In this document: positions 16,892 to 25,751 of the stretch, one piece after another | How the letters are laid out: each line of letters begins with the position of its first letter | Numbering within the stretch: the stretch's first letter is position 1 | Source of the DNA: Guillardia theta CCMP2712 | Lineage: Eukaryota; Cryptophyceae; Pyrenomonadales; Geminigeraceae | Reading direction: 5' to 3' | DNA length: 64,000 nt | Assembly: GCF_000315625.1 (NCBI RefSeq) | Contig: NW_005434667.1 | Coordinates: 400,527-464,526 of the forward strand | Made by a program: the position numbers and the translations under genes | Notes under the pieces: model-generated | The model's input: only the letters and a program-made list of their open reading frames with translations | What the model was told of the DNA's origin: nothing | Databases searched by the model: none

Positions 16892-17401
16892 ATGGCCCCT
16901 ACCACCATCAACACCGTTATCTCCATCATCACCTCCGACTTCCAGGATGTGATCGACAAGAAGGAGCTCATCCAGGTTCTCAAGACCAAGCAGGCCGAGA
17001 TCAAGAAGGAGGCAAAGAACGCCAGAGCCGACAGGCCGCCCACTGCCTACAACGTCTACATGTGGGAGAAGATGAAGTCCAATGATCTCGCCAACCTCAA
17101 GCCCAAGGAGAGGATGTCTGTCATCTCCAAGCAATGGAAGGATGATGCCGAGCAGTACAAGGCCGACAAGGCGTGGTATGATCGCGCCTCGGAGGAGATG
17201 AGACAGGAGAAGGAGGCGAAGAAGACACAAGGCAAGGACACATCCAAGGCGGAAGCCAAGGAGGTCGAGAAGGAGGCTAAGAAGGCCGCCAAGGAGGCTG
17301 AGAAGGAGGCTAAGAAGGCCGCCAAGGAGGCTGAGAAGGAGGCTAAGAAGGCCGCCAAGGAGGCCGAGAAGCAGGCCAAGAAGGCCGCTAAGACAAAATA
17401 G
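16892..17401 (+). CDS. HMG-box protein with Lys/Ala/Glu tail, copy 4
   Basis: 169 residues, the shortest tail of the array (four AKEAEKEAKKA units after a KAEAKEVEKEAKK start). The HMG box has an S-N-D-L change where the others have S-E-D-L. It follows the Cys/His-repeat block, so the array was either interrupted by an insertion or copied to both sides of it. Confidence 0.8.
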   Translation: MAPTTINTVISIITSDFQDVIDKKELIQVLKTKQAEIKKEAKNARADRPPTAYNVYMWEKMKSNDLANLKPKERMSVISKQWKDDAEQYKADKAWYDRASEEMRQEKEAKKTQGKDTSKAEAKEVEKEAKKAAKEAEKEAKKAAKEAEKEAKKAAKEAEKQAKKAAKTK

Positions 17402-17422
17402 AGTGTGAACTCAAACACTCGG

Positions 17423-17452
17423 GCATATGAAGGAAGATAATCCTTTTTATGC
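17423..17452 (+). terminator. 3' hairpin of HMG copy 4
   Basis: GCATATGAAGGA with TCCTTTTTATGC, preceded by the GAGTGT/ACACTC stem. Confidence 0.55.
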
Positions 17453-17519
17453 TTTTGTCTTACAATTCCTTGAATGATATCAAATGTATTTGTAGCAATC
17501 TGTTCTATCTCAAAGCAAA

Positions 17520-17611
17520 AGTGATCACGTTCGTTTAGTCTTCCCTCAACCAAACACCTACACAACCAACCCGCAACACCCGCTCTACCAACACCAACAG
17601 ACAGATACACA
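17520..17611 (+). promoter_or_regulatory. Conserved leader of HMG copy 5
   Basis: Same leader as the other copies, with CACGTTCG for CACGGTCG. Confidence 0.6.
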
Positions 17612-18214
17612 ATGGCCCCTACCACCATCAGCACCGTTATCTCCATCATCTCCTCCGACTTCCAGGACGTCATCGACAAGAAGGAGCTCATCCAGGTCCT
17701 CAAGACCAAGCAGGCCGAGATCAAGATGGAGGCAAAGAACGCCAGAGCCGACAGGCCGCCCACTGCCTACAACGTCTACATGTGGGAGAAGATGAAGTCC
17801 GAGGATCTCGCCAACCTCAAGCCCAAGGAGAGGATGTCCATCATCTCCAAGCAATGGAAGGATGATGCCGAGCAGTACAAGGCCGACAAGGCGTGGTATG
17901 ATCGCGCCTCGGAGGAGATGAGACAGGAGAAGGAGGCGAAGAAGACAGAAGACAAGGACACATCCAAGGAGGCAGAGAAGGAGGCTAAGAAGGCTGAGAA
18001 AGAGGCTGAGAAGGAGGCTAAGAAGGCCGAGAAAGAGGCTGAGAAGGAGGCTAAGAAGGCTGAGAAGCAGGCTGCCAAGGAGGCTGAGAAGGAGGCTAAG
18101 AAGGCCGAGAAAGAGGCTGAGAAGGAGGCTAAGAAGGAAGCAAAGAAGGCCGCTAAGGAGGCCGAGAAGGAGGCTAAGAAGGCCGAGAAGAAGGCCGCTA
18201 AAAACAATAAGTAA
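17612..18214 (+). CDS. HMG-box protein with Lys/Ala/Glu tail, copy 5
   Basis: 200 residues, the longest tail, ending KKAEKKAAKNNK instead of AAKTK, so the 3' boundary of the duplicated unit ends before the stop codon here. Small changes in the N-terminal part (TISTVIS, IKMEAKNA). The start is 720 bp after copy 4. Confidence 0.8.
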   Translation: MAPTTISTVISIISSDFQDVIDKKELIQVLKTKQAEIKMEAKNARADRPPTAYNVYMWEKMKSEDLANLKPKERMSIISKQWKDDAEQYKADKAWYDRASEEMRQEKEAKKTEDKDTSKEAEKEAKKAEKEAEKEAKKAEKEAEKEAKKAEKQAAKEAEKEAKKAEKEAEKEAKKEAKKAAKEAEKEAKKAEKKAAKNNK

Positions 18215-18228
18215 TATTATAAAACATT

Positions 18229-18265
18229 GGCATAGACAAGGAGAGTATGATCTTCTTTTTATGCC
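18229..18265 (+). terminator. 3' hairpin of HMG copy 5
   Basis: GGCATAGACAAGGAGA can pair imperfectly with TCTTCTTTTTATGCC. The sequence differs from copies 1-4 but the fold is kept. Confidence 0.45.
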
Positions 18266-18323
18266 TTCACAACAAGAATGAAAAAAAACACACTTATATT
18301 CTTCAATTTGTAATTGATGCTAT

Positions 18324-18758
18324 TTATGAAGACAGAGTTTCATTCTCAACATGTTCCATAAATTCTTGAACATTATTCTCTCTGTCTAATTCTTCAATGA
18401 GTTGTATTGTATTGATATTGTTGTGTTTCTCTTCATATGTATTCCAAAACTCCAATAGCCTTTTCTTGAGCGGTGTTGGCGTGCGATTCGGCAATACGGA
18501 ATATTTGTGTTGGATTGACCAACGACTTATATTGAAGAATCTACAACATTGTGTGAGTTGTTTTTTTGATACATTATAGATGTTAGAGATATCTGACTTC
18601 TTCATGTCCATCATAGCTATAAGCGTATCCTTTGTTATTGGAATGTCAATATAGTCTTTTGATCGCAAAACATAACATCTTGGAGAAGGAATTACATCTC
18701 TCATATTTGTATGAGACAATGATGATATGTTCTTATGTTGGTTCAATGCTTTGTCCAT
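18324..18758 (-). CDS. RWP-RK-like DNA-binding protein
   Basis: 144 residues. Residues about 41-88 align well with the RWP-RK fold: ITKDTLIAMMDMKKSDISNI, then VSKKQLTQCCRFFNISRW and SIQHK, where the plant family has C-R-x-x-G-I-x-R-W-P-x-R-K. The hallmark R-W and the preceding Cys and aromatic residues are present, but the second half of the motif is degenerate (S-I-Q-H-K). The rest is a polar tail. RWP-RK proteins are plant, algal and protist transcription factors, so this may be a captured host regulator. It could instead be a generic homeodomain-like helix-turn-helix. Confidence 0.55.
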   Translation of the reverse strand: MDKALNQHKNISSLSHTNMRDVIPSPRCYVLRSKDYIDIPITKDTLIAMMDMKKSDISNIYNVSKKQLTQCCRFFNISRWSIQHKYSVLPNRTPTPLKKRLLEFWNTYEEKHNNINTIQLIEELDRENNVQEFMEHVENETLSS

Positions 18759-18860
18759 TGTTGTATGGTGAAAATCTGAAAATCAATCATCATTTTGATT
18801 CACATCTTGCCTATGGCATAAGTGATATAAATATTTTTTTGATAAGAGAATTCAAGAATT
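18759..18860. promoter_or_regulatory. Divergent promoter region
   Basis: 102 bases between two outward-facing genes. It contains GAAAATCTGAAAATCAATCA and an AT-rich run (AAATATTTTTTTGATAAGAG). Promoters of both genes should lie here. Confidence 0.4.
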
Positions 18861-19394
18861 ATGGTAAGATATTATTGTCTGTATTGTGGATACAACACGC
18901 CACGCCATTATAGCTTCAAGCGCCATTATAAGCGAAAGACGCAATGTGTGGAGATCTTATGGAACAAACCGAATCCAACCGGGATTGTGAATGAATTTGG
19001 CAAGGAAACTATCTTACACATATCTGAGATATTCTTCACAAGATGTGTCAACAACTATGCGAAAGGATTCAGAGATCTCTTCACCAAGATACACTTTGAC
19101 AATCCTGCCAACAACAACATTCGCGCTGGCACTATTGATAGTGATCACATTGAGATCTTGAGGGATGGCCAATGGAGATCATGCCATGAGAAGGATGTGT
19201 TTGCAGATATTATATCACGATACAGGTCAATGCTCCTAGATTTCTATCGAAACAATGAGAACATGCAAAAGATAGACCATGATAGAGAGAAATATGAATA
19301 CATCTCAAGCATTGAATACAATACACAAGAGTGTAGCATCATAGAAAAGTTGCTCTCTCATGTCATGAAGCAATCAACACAATCATCTAACTAA
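18861..19394 (+). CDS. C2HC zinc-finger protein of giant-virus type
   Basis: 177 residues. The N terminus carries one finger, C6-x2-C9-x12-H22-x6-C29 (CLYCGYNTPRHYSFKRHYKR). A linker with F-D-N-P-A-N-N-N-I-R follows, then D-S-D-H-I-E-I-L-R-D-G-Q-W-R, a pairing seen in a class of proteins common in giant viruses of protists. Function unproven; nucleic-acid binding is likely. Faces away from the RWP-RK-like gene. Confidence 0.65.
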   Translation: MVRYYCLYCGYNTPRHYSFKRHYKRKTQCVEILWNKPNPTGIVNEFGKETILHISEIFFTRCVNNYAKGFRDLFTKIHFDNPANNNIRAGTIDSDHIEILRDGQWRSCHEKDVFADIISRYRSMLLDFYRNNENMQKIDHDREKYEYISSIEYNTQECSIIEKLLSHVMKQSTQSSN

Positions 19395-19428
19395 GAATAA
19401 AAATAATAGAGATATGTCTCATAGCATT

Positions 19429-20406
19429 TCAGAAGATTCTTTGCTTCTTCCGTGCCATCTTATATGTATCATTTTCTTTCTCGAGACTTTCATTGTCCTC
19501 TGCCAACAAACGGACATGATTCTCCAATCCTCTTGTCTTTAGAAGCAGATCAGAGTTTTTCTTATCGAGTTCTTTCATGGCCTTTACCTTCTCATCAAAT
19601 TGCTGGTTGAGTGATTCATTTGTTTTAGAGATCTGTGTGTATTTTATATCAAGATTGTGTATCTTTGCTATCAATCGCATGCGCTCTTTGTTTAGATCAT
19701 GTAGACTCTTCTTGAGCTTATCATTTTCTTCAACCATGCGAGCATTTGTTTCTTCAATCCGCTTTGAGTTCTCAAGTCTGTTGAAAAGAGATTGATTCTC
19801 ATATGATACCGCTAACAATCTGTTGTTGGCTTCAGTGCTGTTCACTCTTAGTTGTGCACACTCCATGCGCAAACCTGTTATATCCTGCTTGAGCTTCTTA
19901 TTCTCTTCCAATGTTTTCTTGAGCTTCTTATTCTCTTCCATCATAGTCATATTTTTTTCATGGAGTTGCTTTATGATGTTGTCCTTTTGATAGAGTTCAT
20001 TTGATGTCCTTTTATTGCATAGGTATTTGTTAGATGGCACCTGTGATTGTGTGAACTCTTCCAATGTCTTCTTCAGCTTTTTGTTCTCTTCAAGGATCTT
20101 GGCATTCTCAAGCTCCATTCCTTGTGTCCTCTCATTCAATTCTCTTATATGCTCTTGCGATTTAGATGCTGCAGTGTTTGGTTGATCCTCATTGCTTTCT
20201 TGTTGCGATGCCAAAAGACGGTTCGACAGATTTGCGTTCAATATACAGACATTGTACAACTTGTTGTTGAACATGTTCCTTTCATTCTGTAATCTTGTTA
20301 TCTCTTTCTTGAGCTCGTTGATATCTTCATCCTTGTTCTTGTTATACAGGTCAAACATCTTGACCTTCTCCTTCAGAATCATTATCTCATCACTTTGAGT
20401 GTCCAT
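19429..20406 (-). CDS. Long coiled-coil protein
   Basis: 325 residues, nearly all predicted coiled coil (heptads rich in Leu, Asn, Lys and Glu from residue 3 to 315), ending in a basic tail MARKKQRIF that could be a nuclear signal. An internal duplication is visible: MEENKKLKKTLEENKKLK. No catalytic motif. Probably structural. Confidence 0.6.
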   Translation of the reverse strand: MDTQSDEIMILKEKVKMFDLYNKNKDEDINELKKEITRLQNERNMFNNKLYNVCILNANLSNRLLASQQESNEDQPNTAASKSQEHIRELNERTQGMELENAKILEENKKLKKTLEEFTQSQVPSNKYLCNKRTSNELYQKDNIIKQLHEKNMTMMEENKKLKKTLEENKKLKQDITGLRMECAQLRVNSTEANNRLLAVSYENQSLFNRLENSKRIEETNARMVEENDKLKKSLHDLNKERMRLIAKIHNLDIKYTQISKTNESLNQQFDEKVKAMKELDKKNSDLLLKTRGLENHVRLLAEDNESLEKENDTYKMARKKQRIF

Positions 20407-20530
20407 ATCAGATTGCCTAAACTATAGTGATATAGTCCAATCATTTTTATATCCATCTGTATTCTTTTGCTGTCAATGAGCTCTTGAATAAAAATGAATG
20501 TGTATTATATATTCAACACAATATCAATCA

Positions 20531-21325
20531 ATGGATCTGAGAGACCTTATTGAATCCAAGGACTTCTTGGAAGAATCTATAAATGAAACAGACATTGTCA
20601 TCAAGAGCATCAAGAAGGATGATCTCGTGTACATTTTCCGAAACATCAATGACAATGCCACAGAGAAGTTAGAAGATGATCGAGAGCGATGCAAATTCAT
20701 GATATACAAGCATAGGACCTATACAGACAGGTATATAAGGAATGTACATTTGCTGATCAAGAAGCTGTTGGAGCATGACAGATCTCTCTTCAAGGAATTG
20801 CCTGAAGAGCACGTGATCCAAATCTTTGTGTATCTCAACTATGATGAATCATATCACAATGAGTGTGTCGAATTCATCAAATTGTTCGAGGATGATAAGG
20901 ATTGGTTGGAAAGATTCATTAGGAAAGATACCTATGATCATTGTAAGCTTCCTATATTCGATACACCAGTGGATGTAAATGTGTATCTTCTTGTGAGAGC
21001 CATGCAATATGATGCCTTGTTGTATGATATCGATCATTGCCATCATATCACTCTGTACAATGCGGATTCAATTCTACAGAGATTGAGGGATCTATCTAAA
21101 TTGAAGAAGAAGAACACCATCTTCATGAAGCGCCTGAGGTTGCTTATAAAGATCTTAGACAAATTACAGAAGAGGAGCGAGGTTTGTATGGTAGGCAATC
21201 TAGAGCATTATGAACGAGAGATTGAGATATTTGACGCGTCAAATCCATCACTCATGAAGAAAAAGAGCGATGGTTTCTTCGATCTGACTTCTATGGTTGA
21301 CTATGATACCATAAAAAACTTGTAA
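20531..21325 (+). CDS. Unknown protein
   Basis: 264 residues from the ATG at 20531 (MDLRDLIESKDFLEESINET). An in-frame ATG at 20498 would add 11 residues read from AT-rich leader. Mostly helical and acidic, with YIFRNINDNATEK, EHVIQIFVYLNYDESYH and TLYNADSILQRLRDL. No domain recognised. Confidence 0.6.
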   Translation: MDLRDLIESKDFLEESINETDIVIKSIKKDDLVYIFRNINDNATEKLEDDRERCKFMIYKHRTYTDRYIRNVHLLIKKLLEHDRSLFKELPEEHVIQIFVYLNYDESYHNECVEFIKLFEDDKDWLERFIRKDTYDHCKLPIFDTPVDVNVYLLVRAMQYDALLYDIDHCHHITLYNADSILQRLRDLSKLKKKNTIFMKRLRLLIKILDKLQKRSEVCMVGNLEHYEREIEIFDASNPSLMKKKSDGFFDLTSMVDYDTIKNL

Positions 21326-21382
21326 CAAAAAACATATTCATATGTCTTATATTTTATTGTCTGAATTTATGGATGAAACATG

Positions 21383-21535
21383 TCGGGGAGCGCCCCGAAC
21401 GCGCTTTGACTGAGGTGAGGTTGACATAACATCTCGGGGAGCGCCCCGAACGCGCTTTGACTGAGGTGAGGTTGACATAACATCTCGGGGAGCGCCCCGA
21501 ACGCGCTTTGACTGAGGTGAGGTTGACATAACATC
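21383..21535. repeat. Three tandem 51 bp GC-rich units
   Basis: Three copies of a 51 bp unit, identical across almost the whole unit. Each starts TCGGGGAGCGCCCCGAACGC and ends GAGGTGAGGTTGACATAACA. The first 23 bases are the reverse complement of the GC-rich palindromes at 7829, 10481 and 11567. The minus strand reads as a 17-residue peptide repeat because 51 is a multiple of 3; I do not take that as a gene. Confidence 0.85.
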
Positions 21536-21808
21536 CTTTGCGGACTCATATCATGTTCCTATGTATTCTTATTCTCATACCTGTGTGCTATGTCGTTGGT
21601 ATAAATTTTCCTAATATCTCTTTTTTAGGTCCAGTCTCAGAAATAACATGATTTTGGTGTACATCATAAAAATTATACTAAAGGTTTTTGTAAGGATTTT
21701 GCCTGTTCCGGCATAAAAATGAAGGAAGGATGAAAGCCATACATCAACCAATCGCTACACACACAACCAGTTTATCAAAGACCCAATCCATCTCAAGACC
21801 AACAGACA
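21536..21808. other. AT-rich intergenic stretch with leader of HMG copy 6
   Basis: No ORF. The last 60 bases, rich in CA (CACACAACCAGTTTATCAAA, then CCAACAGACA before the ATG), recall the leader of the array copies in style though not in detail. Confidence 0.4.
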
Positions 21809-22366
21809 ATGTCCACCATGAACTTTCAGTCCATCATTGCTCTCATCAATGAGGAGTTTGATGATGCCATCGACAAGAAGCAACTCATCCGTGCCATCAA
21901 GACCAAGGAGACTGAATTGAAGAGGGCAGCCAAGGAGGCAAAGGCAGATAAGCCTCCTTCAGTGTACAATGTGTACATGTGGGAGAAGATGAAGAACCTT
22001 GATCTTGGAGACATTGCTCCAAAGGAAAGGATGTCATACATCTCGAAGATGTGGAAGGAAGAGGCCGATCAATACAAGGCCGATAAGAAGTGGTATAATG
22101 CCACATCAGAGAAGATGAGACAGGACAAGATCATAAGACAAGCGGACAAGGATGCCAAGAAGGCTGAAAAAGATGCCGAGAGAGAGGCTCAGAAAGAAGC
22201 GAAAAAGGCTCAGAAGGAAGCAGAGAAAGATGCCAAGAAGGCAGATAAGAAGAAGGAGGCTGCGAAGGAACCTGCTGTAGATTCCGAAGCAGAACCTGAA
22301 GCAGAACCCGTGAAGAAAGAAGTCAAGAAGGTTGCCAATCAAGCAGCCAAGAAAACAAAGAAATAA
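21809..22366 (+). CDS. Diverged HMG-box protein, copy 6
   Basis: 185 residues with the same layout as the array: N-terminal helical module (FQSIIALINEEFDDAIDKKQ), HMG box (KPPSVYNVYMWEKMKNLDLG, then ERMSYISKMWKEEADQYKAD), and Lys-rich tail. The tail is less regular and has an acidic/Pro insert (EPAVDSEAEPEAEPV) before a basic end. Codon use is more AT-rich than in copies 1-5, as expected for an older resident gene, so it may be the ancestor of the amplified set. Confidence 0.75.
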   Translation: MSTMNFQSIIALINEEFDDAIDKKQLIRAIKTKETELKRAAKEAKADKPPSVYNVYMWEKMKNLDLGDIAPKERMSYISKMWKEEADQYKADKKWYNATSEKMRQDKIIRQADKDAKKAEKDAEREAQKEAKKAQKEAEKDAKKADKKKEAAKEPAVDSEAEPEAEPVKKEVKKVANQAAKKTKK

Positions 22367-22448
22367 TCATATCGATGTAAGAGATTATGTGTGATTGTGT
22401 ATAACTAAAGTAATATTTTATAATTTTTATCATTGTTCAGCATTAGAT

Positions 22449-22652
22449 TCATATCTTATCTTTATCTGATATGTAGGATTCAACACTCCAATCATGTGTG
22501 TTCTGCCATCTGAGTGTGATGTAATAGACAATCTCATCATCTCTTGATCTCACAATGAATGTATTGCCATTCTTTATATCTTCATTTACACTCTTCATAG
22601 CGAGTCCATCTGCTGTTATCTGGTCTATGTAGAATTGTTCTTTGCTCCACAT
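22449..22652 (-). CDS. Small unknown ORF at the junction
   Basis: 67 residues from the ATG at 22652 (MWSKEQFYIDQITADGLAMK), including TFIVRSRDDEIVYYITLRWQ. It looks like a genuine small globular protein. Its 5' end lies within 10-15 bases of the change in base composition, so it may be truncated, with its true N terminus lost at the junction. Confidence 0.45.
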   Translation of the reverse strand: MWSKEQFYIDQITADGLAMKSVNEDIKNGNTFIVRSRDDEIVYYITLRWQNTHDWSVESYISDKDKI

Positions 22653-22654
22653 GA

Positions 22655-22778
22655 TGTTCAAGTCAACAACCTCGGAGGCGGGCTTGCTTTCACGCTTCTG
22701 AACAATTCACTGACGAGTCCCGCCGCTGCCAGTTACTACGTGACGGTCAGAGTCCGTCCGACAGCCCGGGTGCGGTAG
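22655..22778 (+). other. Viral/host junction; possible tail of a cut host gene
   Basis: The AT-rich viral style stops at about 22,655-22,665. From 22,665 an open plus frame reads NNLGGGLAFTLLNNSLTSPA and then YYVTVRVRPTARVR to a TAG at 22776-22778, with no start. It could be the end of a host exon interrupted by the viral DNA, or chance. An assembly join is equally possible. Confidence 0.35.
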
Positions 22779-23722
22779 GCTGTTCAAGATCAACTCGCTC
22801 TAGCATTCAATCCCGGGCCGATTTTTTAGCCGCAACTTGAGGGCCGGGCGGCCCGCAATCCCGGCGTTCCGGCGGCCCTCATTCCGAGGGCCCGATCAGG
22901 ATGAAAAGATTAATAACGGTGCTGGCAGAAAAGGAGTCCGAAAAATGCTTTCGCCGAAAATAACAGAAAAGGCTATGATATGACAAGGAGAAACAATACT
23001 GATACCTCATGGTCAAACGGTCAACCCTACTTCACAGAGTCAAGTTCGTCCGATTCCACTGCCTTCAGTCTCATACTAGTAGCCGTGTTGACCCGCGGCC
23101 GCGAGTCCGATGAGGTCACGCTTGCCGCAGTGCACTCCGACAAAGCTACTGATGAGTCAGTATGACCGGGCACTGCGGCACTGCAGTCCTGCCATGATGG
23201 CCTCAAAGACAACAGTAACGGTTGAGTAACGGTTAGTGAGGACACGAGGACCCGGCGCCTCCCTTGTTCGAAGACGGTGGGTGCGAGAACTTTATTGAGG
23301 GGGTGGGGTATAGAATGTCTAGGGTACTTTTATATGAATCTTGTGGTATACAGACGGGGTGGTATGATCAGTGAGTTTGGGGTGAAGGGGGGTGGGTGTG
23401 AGGCGATGGTGGAAGGGCAAAGAAGGCAGGAGAACGCATGGTAGTAGTAGTGAAGCCGGCGACGTAATGGGTGGAGAAGGACGGTAGGGGGGCAGAGGAG
23501 GAACAAGAAGGGTGACGAAGCAGAGAAGAAGAGCAAGATGAGCTGATGAGCAGGAGCAGGAGCTCATTGAGGAGCTGAAGGAGTAGATGAGCTGATGAGT
23601 TGTACGAGGCGGTGGAGGAGGTAAAGGAGTCAGATAGCTTTGTGGAGTGGCTCAAACCTGGAATTCTTGATCAAATATTGGCTCATGATGCTTTCTGATG
23701 ACGCAGTTTACCTTTATAGAAT
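22779..23722. other. GC-rich intergenic stretch
   Basis: No gene that I can support. It contains GC-rich stretches (GCCGGGCGGCCCGC) and, at 23,270-23,650, a GT/GA-rich run with GGGGTGGGG-type motifs. The minus-strand Ser/Pro-rich ORFs there are shadows of this composition. Confidence 0.4.
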
Positions 23723-25038
23723 ATGGCACGAAGCCGAAGCCGAAGCCGGAGTGAAAGTCGCAGTCGCAGCAGGAGCAAAGGGCGCAGAGACAGGTCAGAC
23801 ATTCCTTGTAAAGTTTTTCAATATGTAATGTCTTCCCTGCCGCGCAGGAGGCGAGGTCGTCCTGCAGATGACTACGGGGCCGGCAAGGACTTTGACAAGG
23901 AGCATGAGAGAAGGTTCGGGAGATTTGCAAGCTTGAAGCCAAGTATGAATCTTGTTGAGCAGCTCCCGTGATTACCGAGGTGACTATCGCCGTGACCGAG
24001 AAGAGAGGGAACGTGGACGAAACAGAAGCAGTGAGACACCATGCTTGATGCCGATCTCCATTCGAACCCTCACCTCCTGTTCCAGAGAGTAGGAGCAAGA
24101 GCAGGAGCCGATCCAAAGACAGGAAACGGAATCGAGATCAGAGCAGGAGCAGGTCGAGGGACAGGAGGAGGGACAGAGGTGGTCCTTTCATCTCTTGTTG
24201 GCTGGGATATGACGCTTTCTTCTGTGAAGGCGGAAGGCGCAGGAGAGACAACAGACCTGAGGTACGTGACAAGGGATTAGTTGGACTGAGATGGCTCACT
24301 TTGTTCTAGCTGGATGAGTTCGGCCGTGTCATTGACTACTCGAGGGAGAGGAGTGTTTCTCCTGACAGGGACCGTCGCAAATTCGACCCCAGGAGGTGAT
24401 TTGTCGGTCCTGTCCTCCCTTCTCCCAACCATCTCCCCCCCTCGTTCCTCTTCCCTTTGAGCCGTACATTGATCTCAAGGTTTCAGCATTCGAAGATCCG
24501 AATCTCCGGATCGGGACATTGAGCCAGAACCTGCCAAGGAAGTCGATGCCCCCAACCCCTTTCAGGTGGAATCTATCTTCACTGAGTTCGATGCATTGAC
24601 TGCAGTGAAGGTCAACGAAGATGATGATCCGGAGACAGCAGCTGCGAAGATGGAGATGGAGATGATGGCGAAGATGGGCATCCCGGTAAAGCATGAGAGT
24701 GGTGCTGTGTTATTACTGATGGCTTCTGAAAGGTTGGCTTCGATACAACGAAAAACAAGGGTAATGTGCAGTCGGACTTTGACGCTGTACAGGCATGACC
24801 ATTTCGGTCAACGAGATGCTTTCCTGACCTTGTCTTCTTCAGGGTTGTGTCCGAGTGAAACCACAGCGACAGCCTCGTCAGTACATGAATAGGAGGTATT
24901 CGTTCTTCACAGCATCCTTGTTTCGTTTGCTCACTTTTTGTCAGGTGCGGATTCAACAAACCCCTACCAGCAGAGCACACGAGGGCAGTGAAGGGCGTTG
25001 GCTCTTCGCAGTATGAAGGAAGCAATGTCACCTGGTAG
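23723..25038 (+). CDS. SNRNP27: U4/U6.U5 tri-snRNP 27 kDa protein homologue
   Basis: Ten short exons give 271 residues with all phases consistent: 23723-23793, 23848-23913, 23963-24030, 24086-24178, 24230-24261, 24310-24395, 24487-24685, 24733-24786, 24843-24895 and 24945-25038. The N-terminal two thirds is an RS domain (MARSRSRSRSESRSRSRSKG). The C-terminal part is the diagnostic one: MEMEMMAKMGIPVGFDTTKN, then QPRQYMNRRCGFNKPL, matching the family signature ending Q-Y-M-N-R-K-G-G-F-N-R-P-L. Role: spliceosomal protein of the tri-snRNP acting in the nucleus. Introns are 46-91 bp with GT-AG ends. The tail after F-N-K-P-L is longer than in animals. Confidence 0.85.
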
Positions 25039-25751
25039 ATCCTCGCTACAGGCAGCGGTTCTCTGGTTTTTCTTCTTGGTGCTGCTTCACGTTCTGCTGC
25101 CTCAGGTAGCAGCAAACAGTGGCAGAATAATTCTGTATCAAACTTTGTTGCATAAATCGTTTTCAAGATAAATGCTGTTTGAAACGCCCCGGTTGCCAAG
25201 GCTTGTAGCAGCAAGCCTTCAAGCCTGACTACACTTGAGTTGCGGGCCTCGGAGTCGGCGACTCGACCGGAGTGAACCTGTGGTCACTGCGGCATGGCAT
25301 GACTCAGTGACTGGTGACAGGACTGGTGAGCTGACTGGTGAGTGAACCCTCATTGTAGGGTTGGCCCGACTCGCAATAAATCTGTAATTTTGTGATATGT
25401 TCTATGTGCCGATACAATAAAATCAACAATAAATATTCTGAGGCAGGCTTGAATTACACGGCGCTTTCTCTTTTCCCCTTCACAAGGTTTATAGGATATA
25501 TACTGATGGTCACAAAGGCTGTTTCACCGAAAAGGCATGGCGCGGGAACGGGAAAGGGGAGGTAGGTGAAAGACGGAAAGGAGACCACGGGAAGAGCTGA
25601 CGTGTCCCGTTGACAGAGATGAGATGAGATCCTGCTGCAGTCTGCAGGACAGGAAGGATGTCATCAGAAGCAGTGGAAATGCGCCTGCCTGTCAGACCCG
25701 TGAAATGCAACTCCGCGACTTGAAGTAAGTTGTCTGGGAAACTCAGAGATC
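25039..25751. other. Intergenic region
   Basis: No gene seen. It separates the SNRNP27 stop from the start of the giant gene and should contain the promoter of the latter. Around 25,240-25,350 there is a run of CTGGTGA/GTGACTGG-like short repeats. Confidence 0.4.

Noticed and set aside
21347-21549. 17-residue repeat peptide on the minus strand
   Set aside because: Follows only from the 51 bp unit being a multiple of three; no start signal or other support.
22980-23828. Short ORFs on both strands near the junction
   Set aside because: Biased composition and no exon boundaries that fit.
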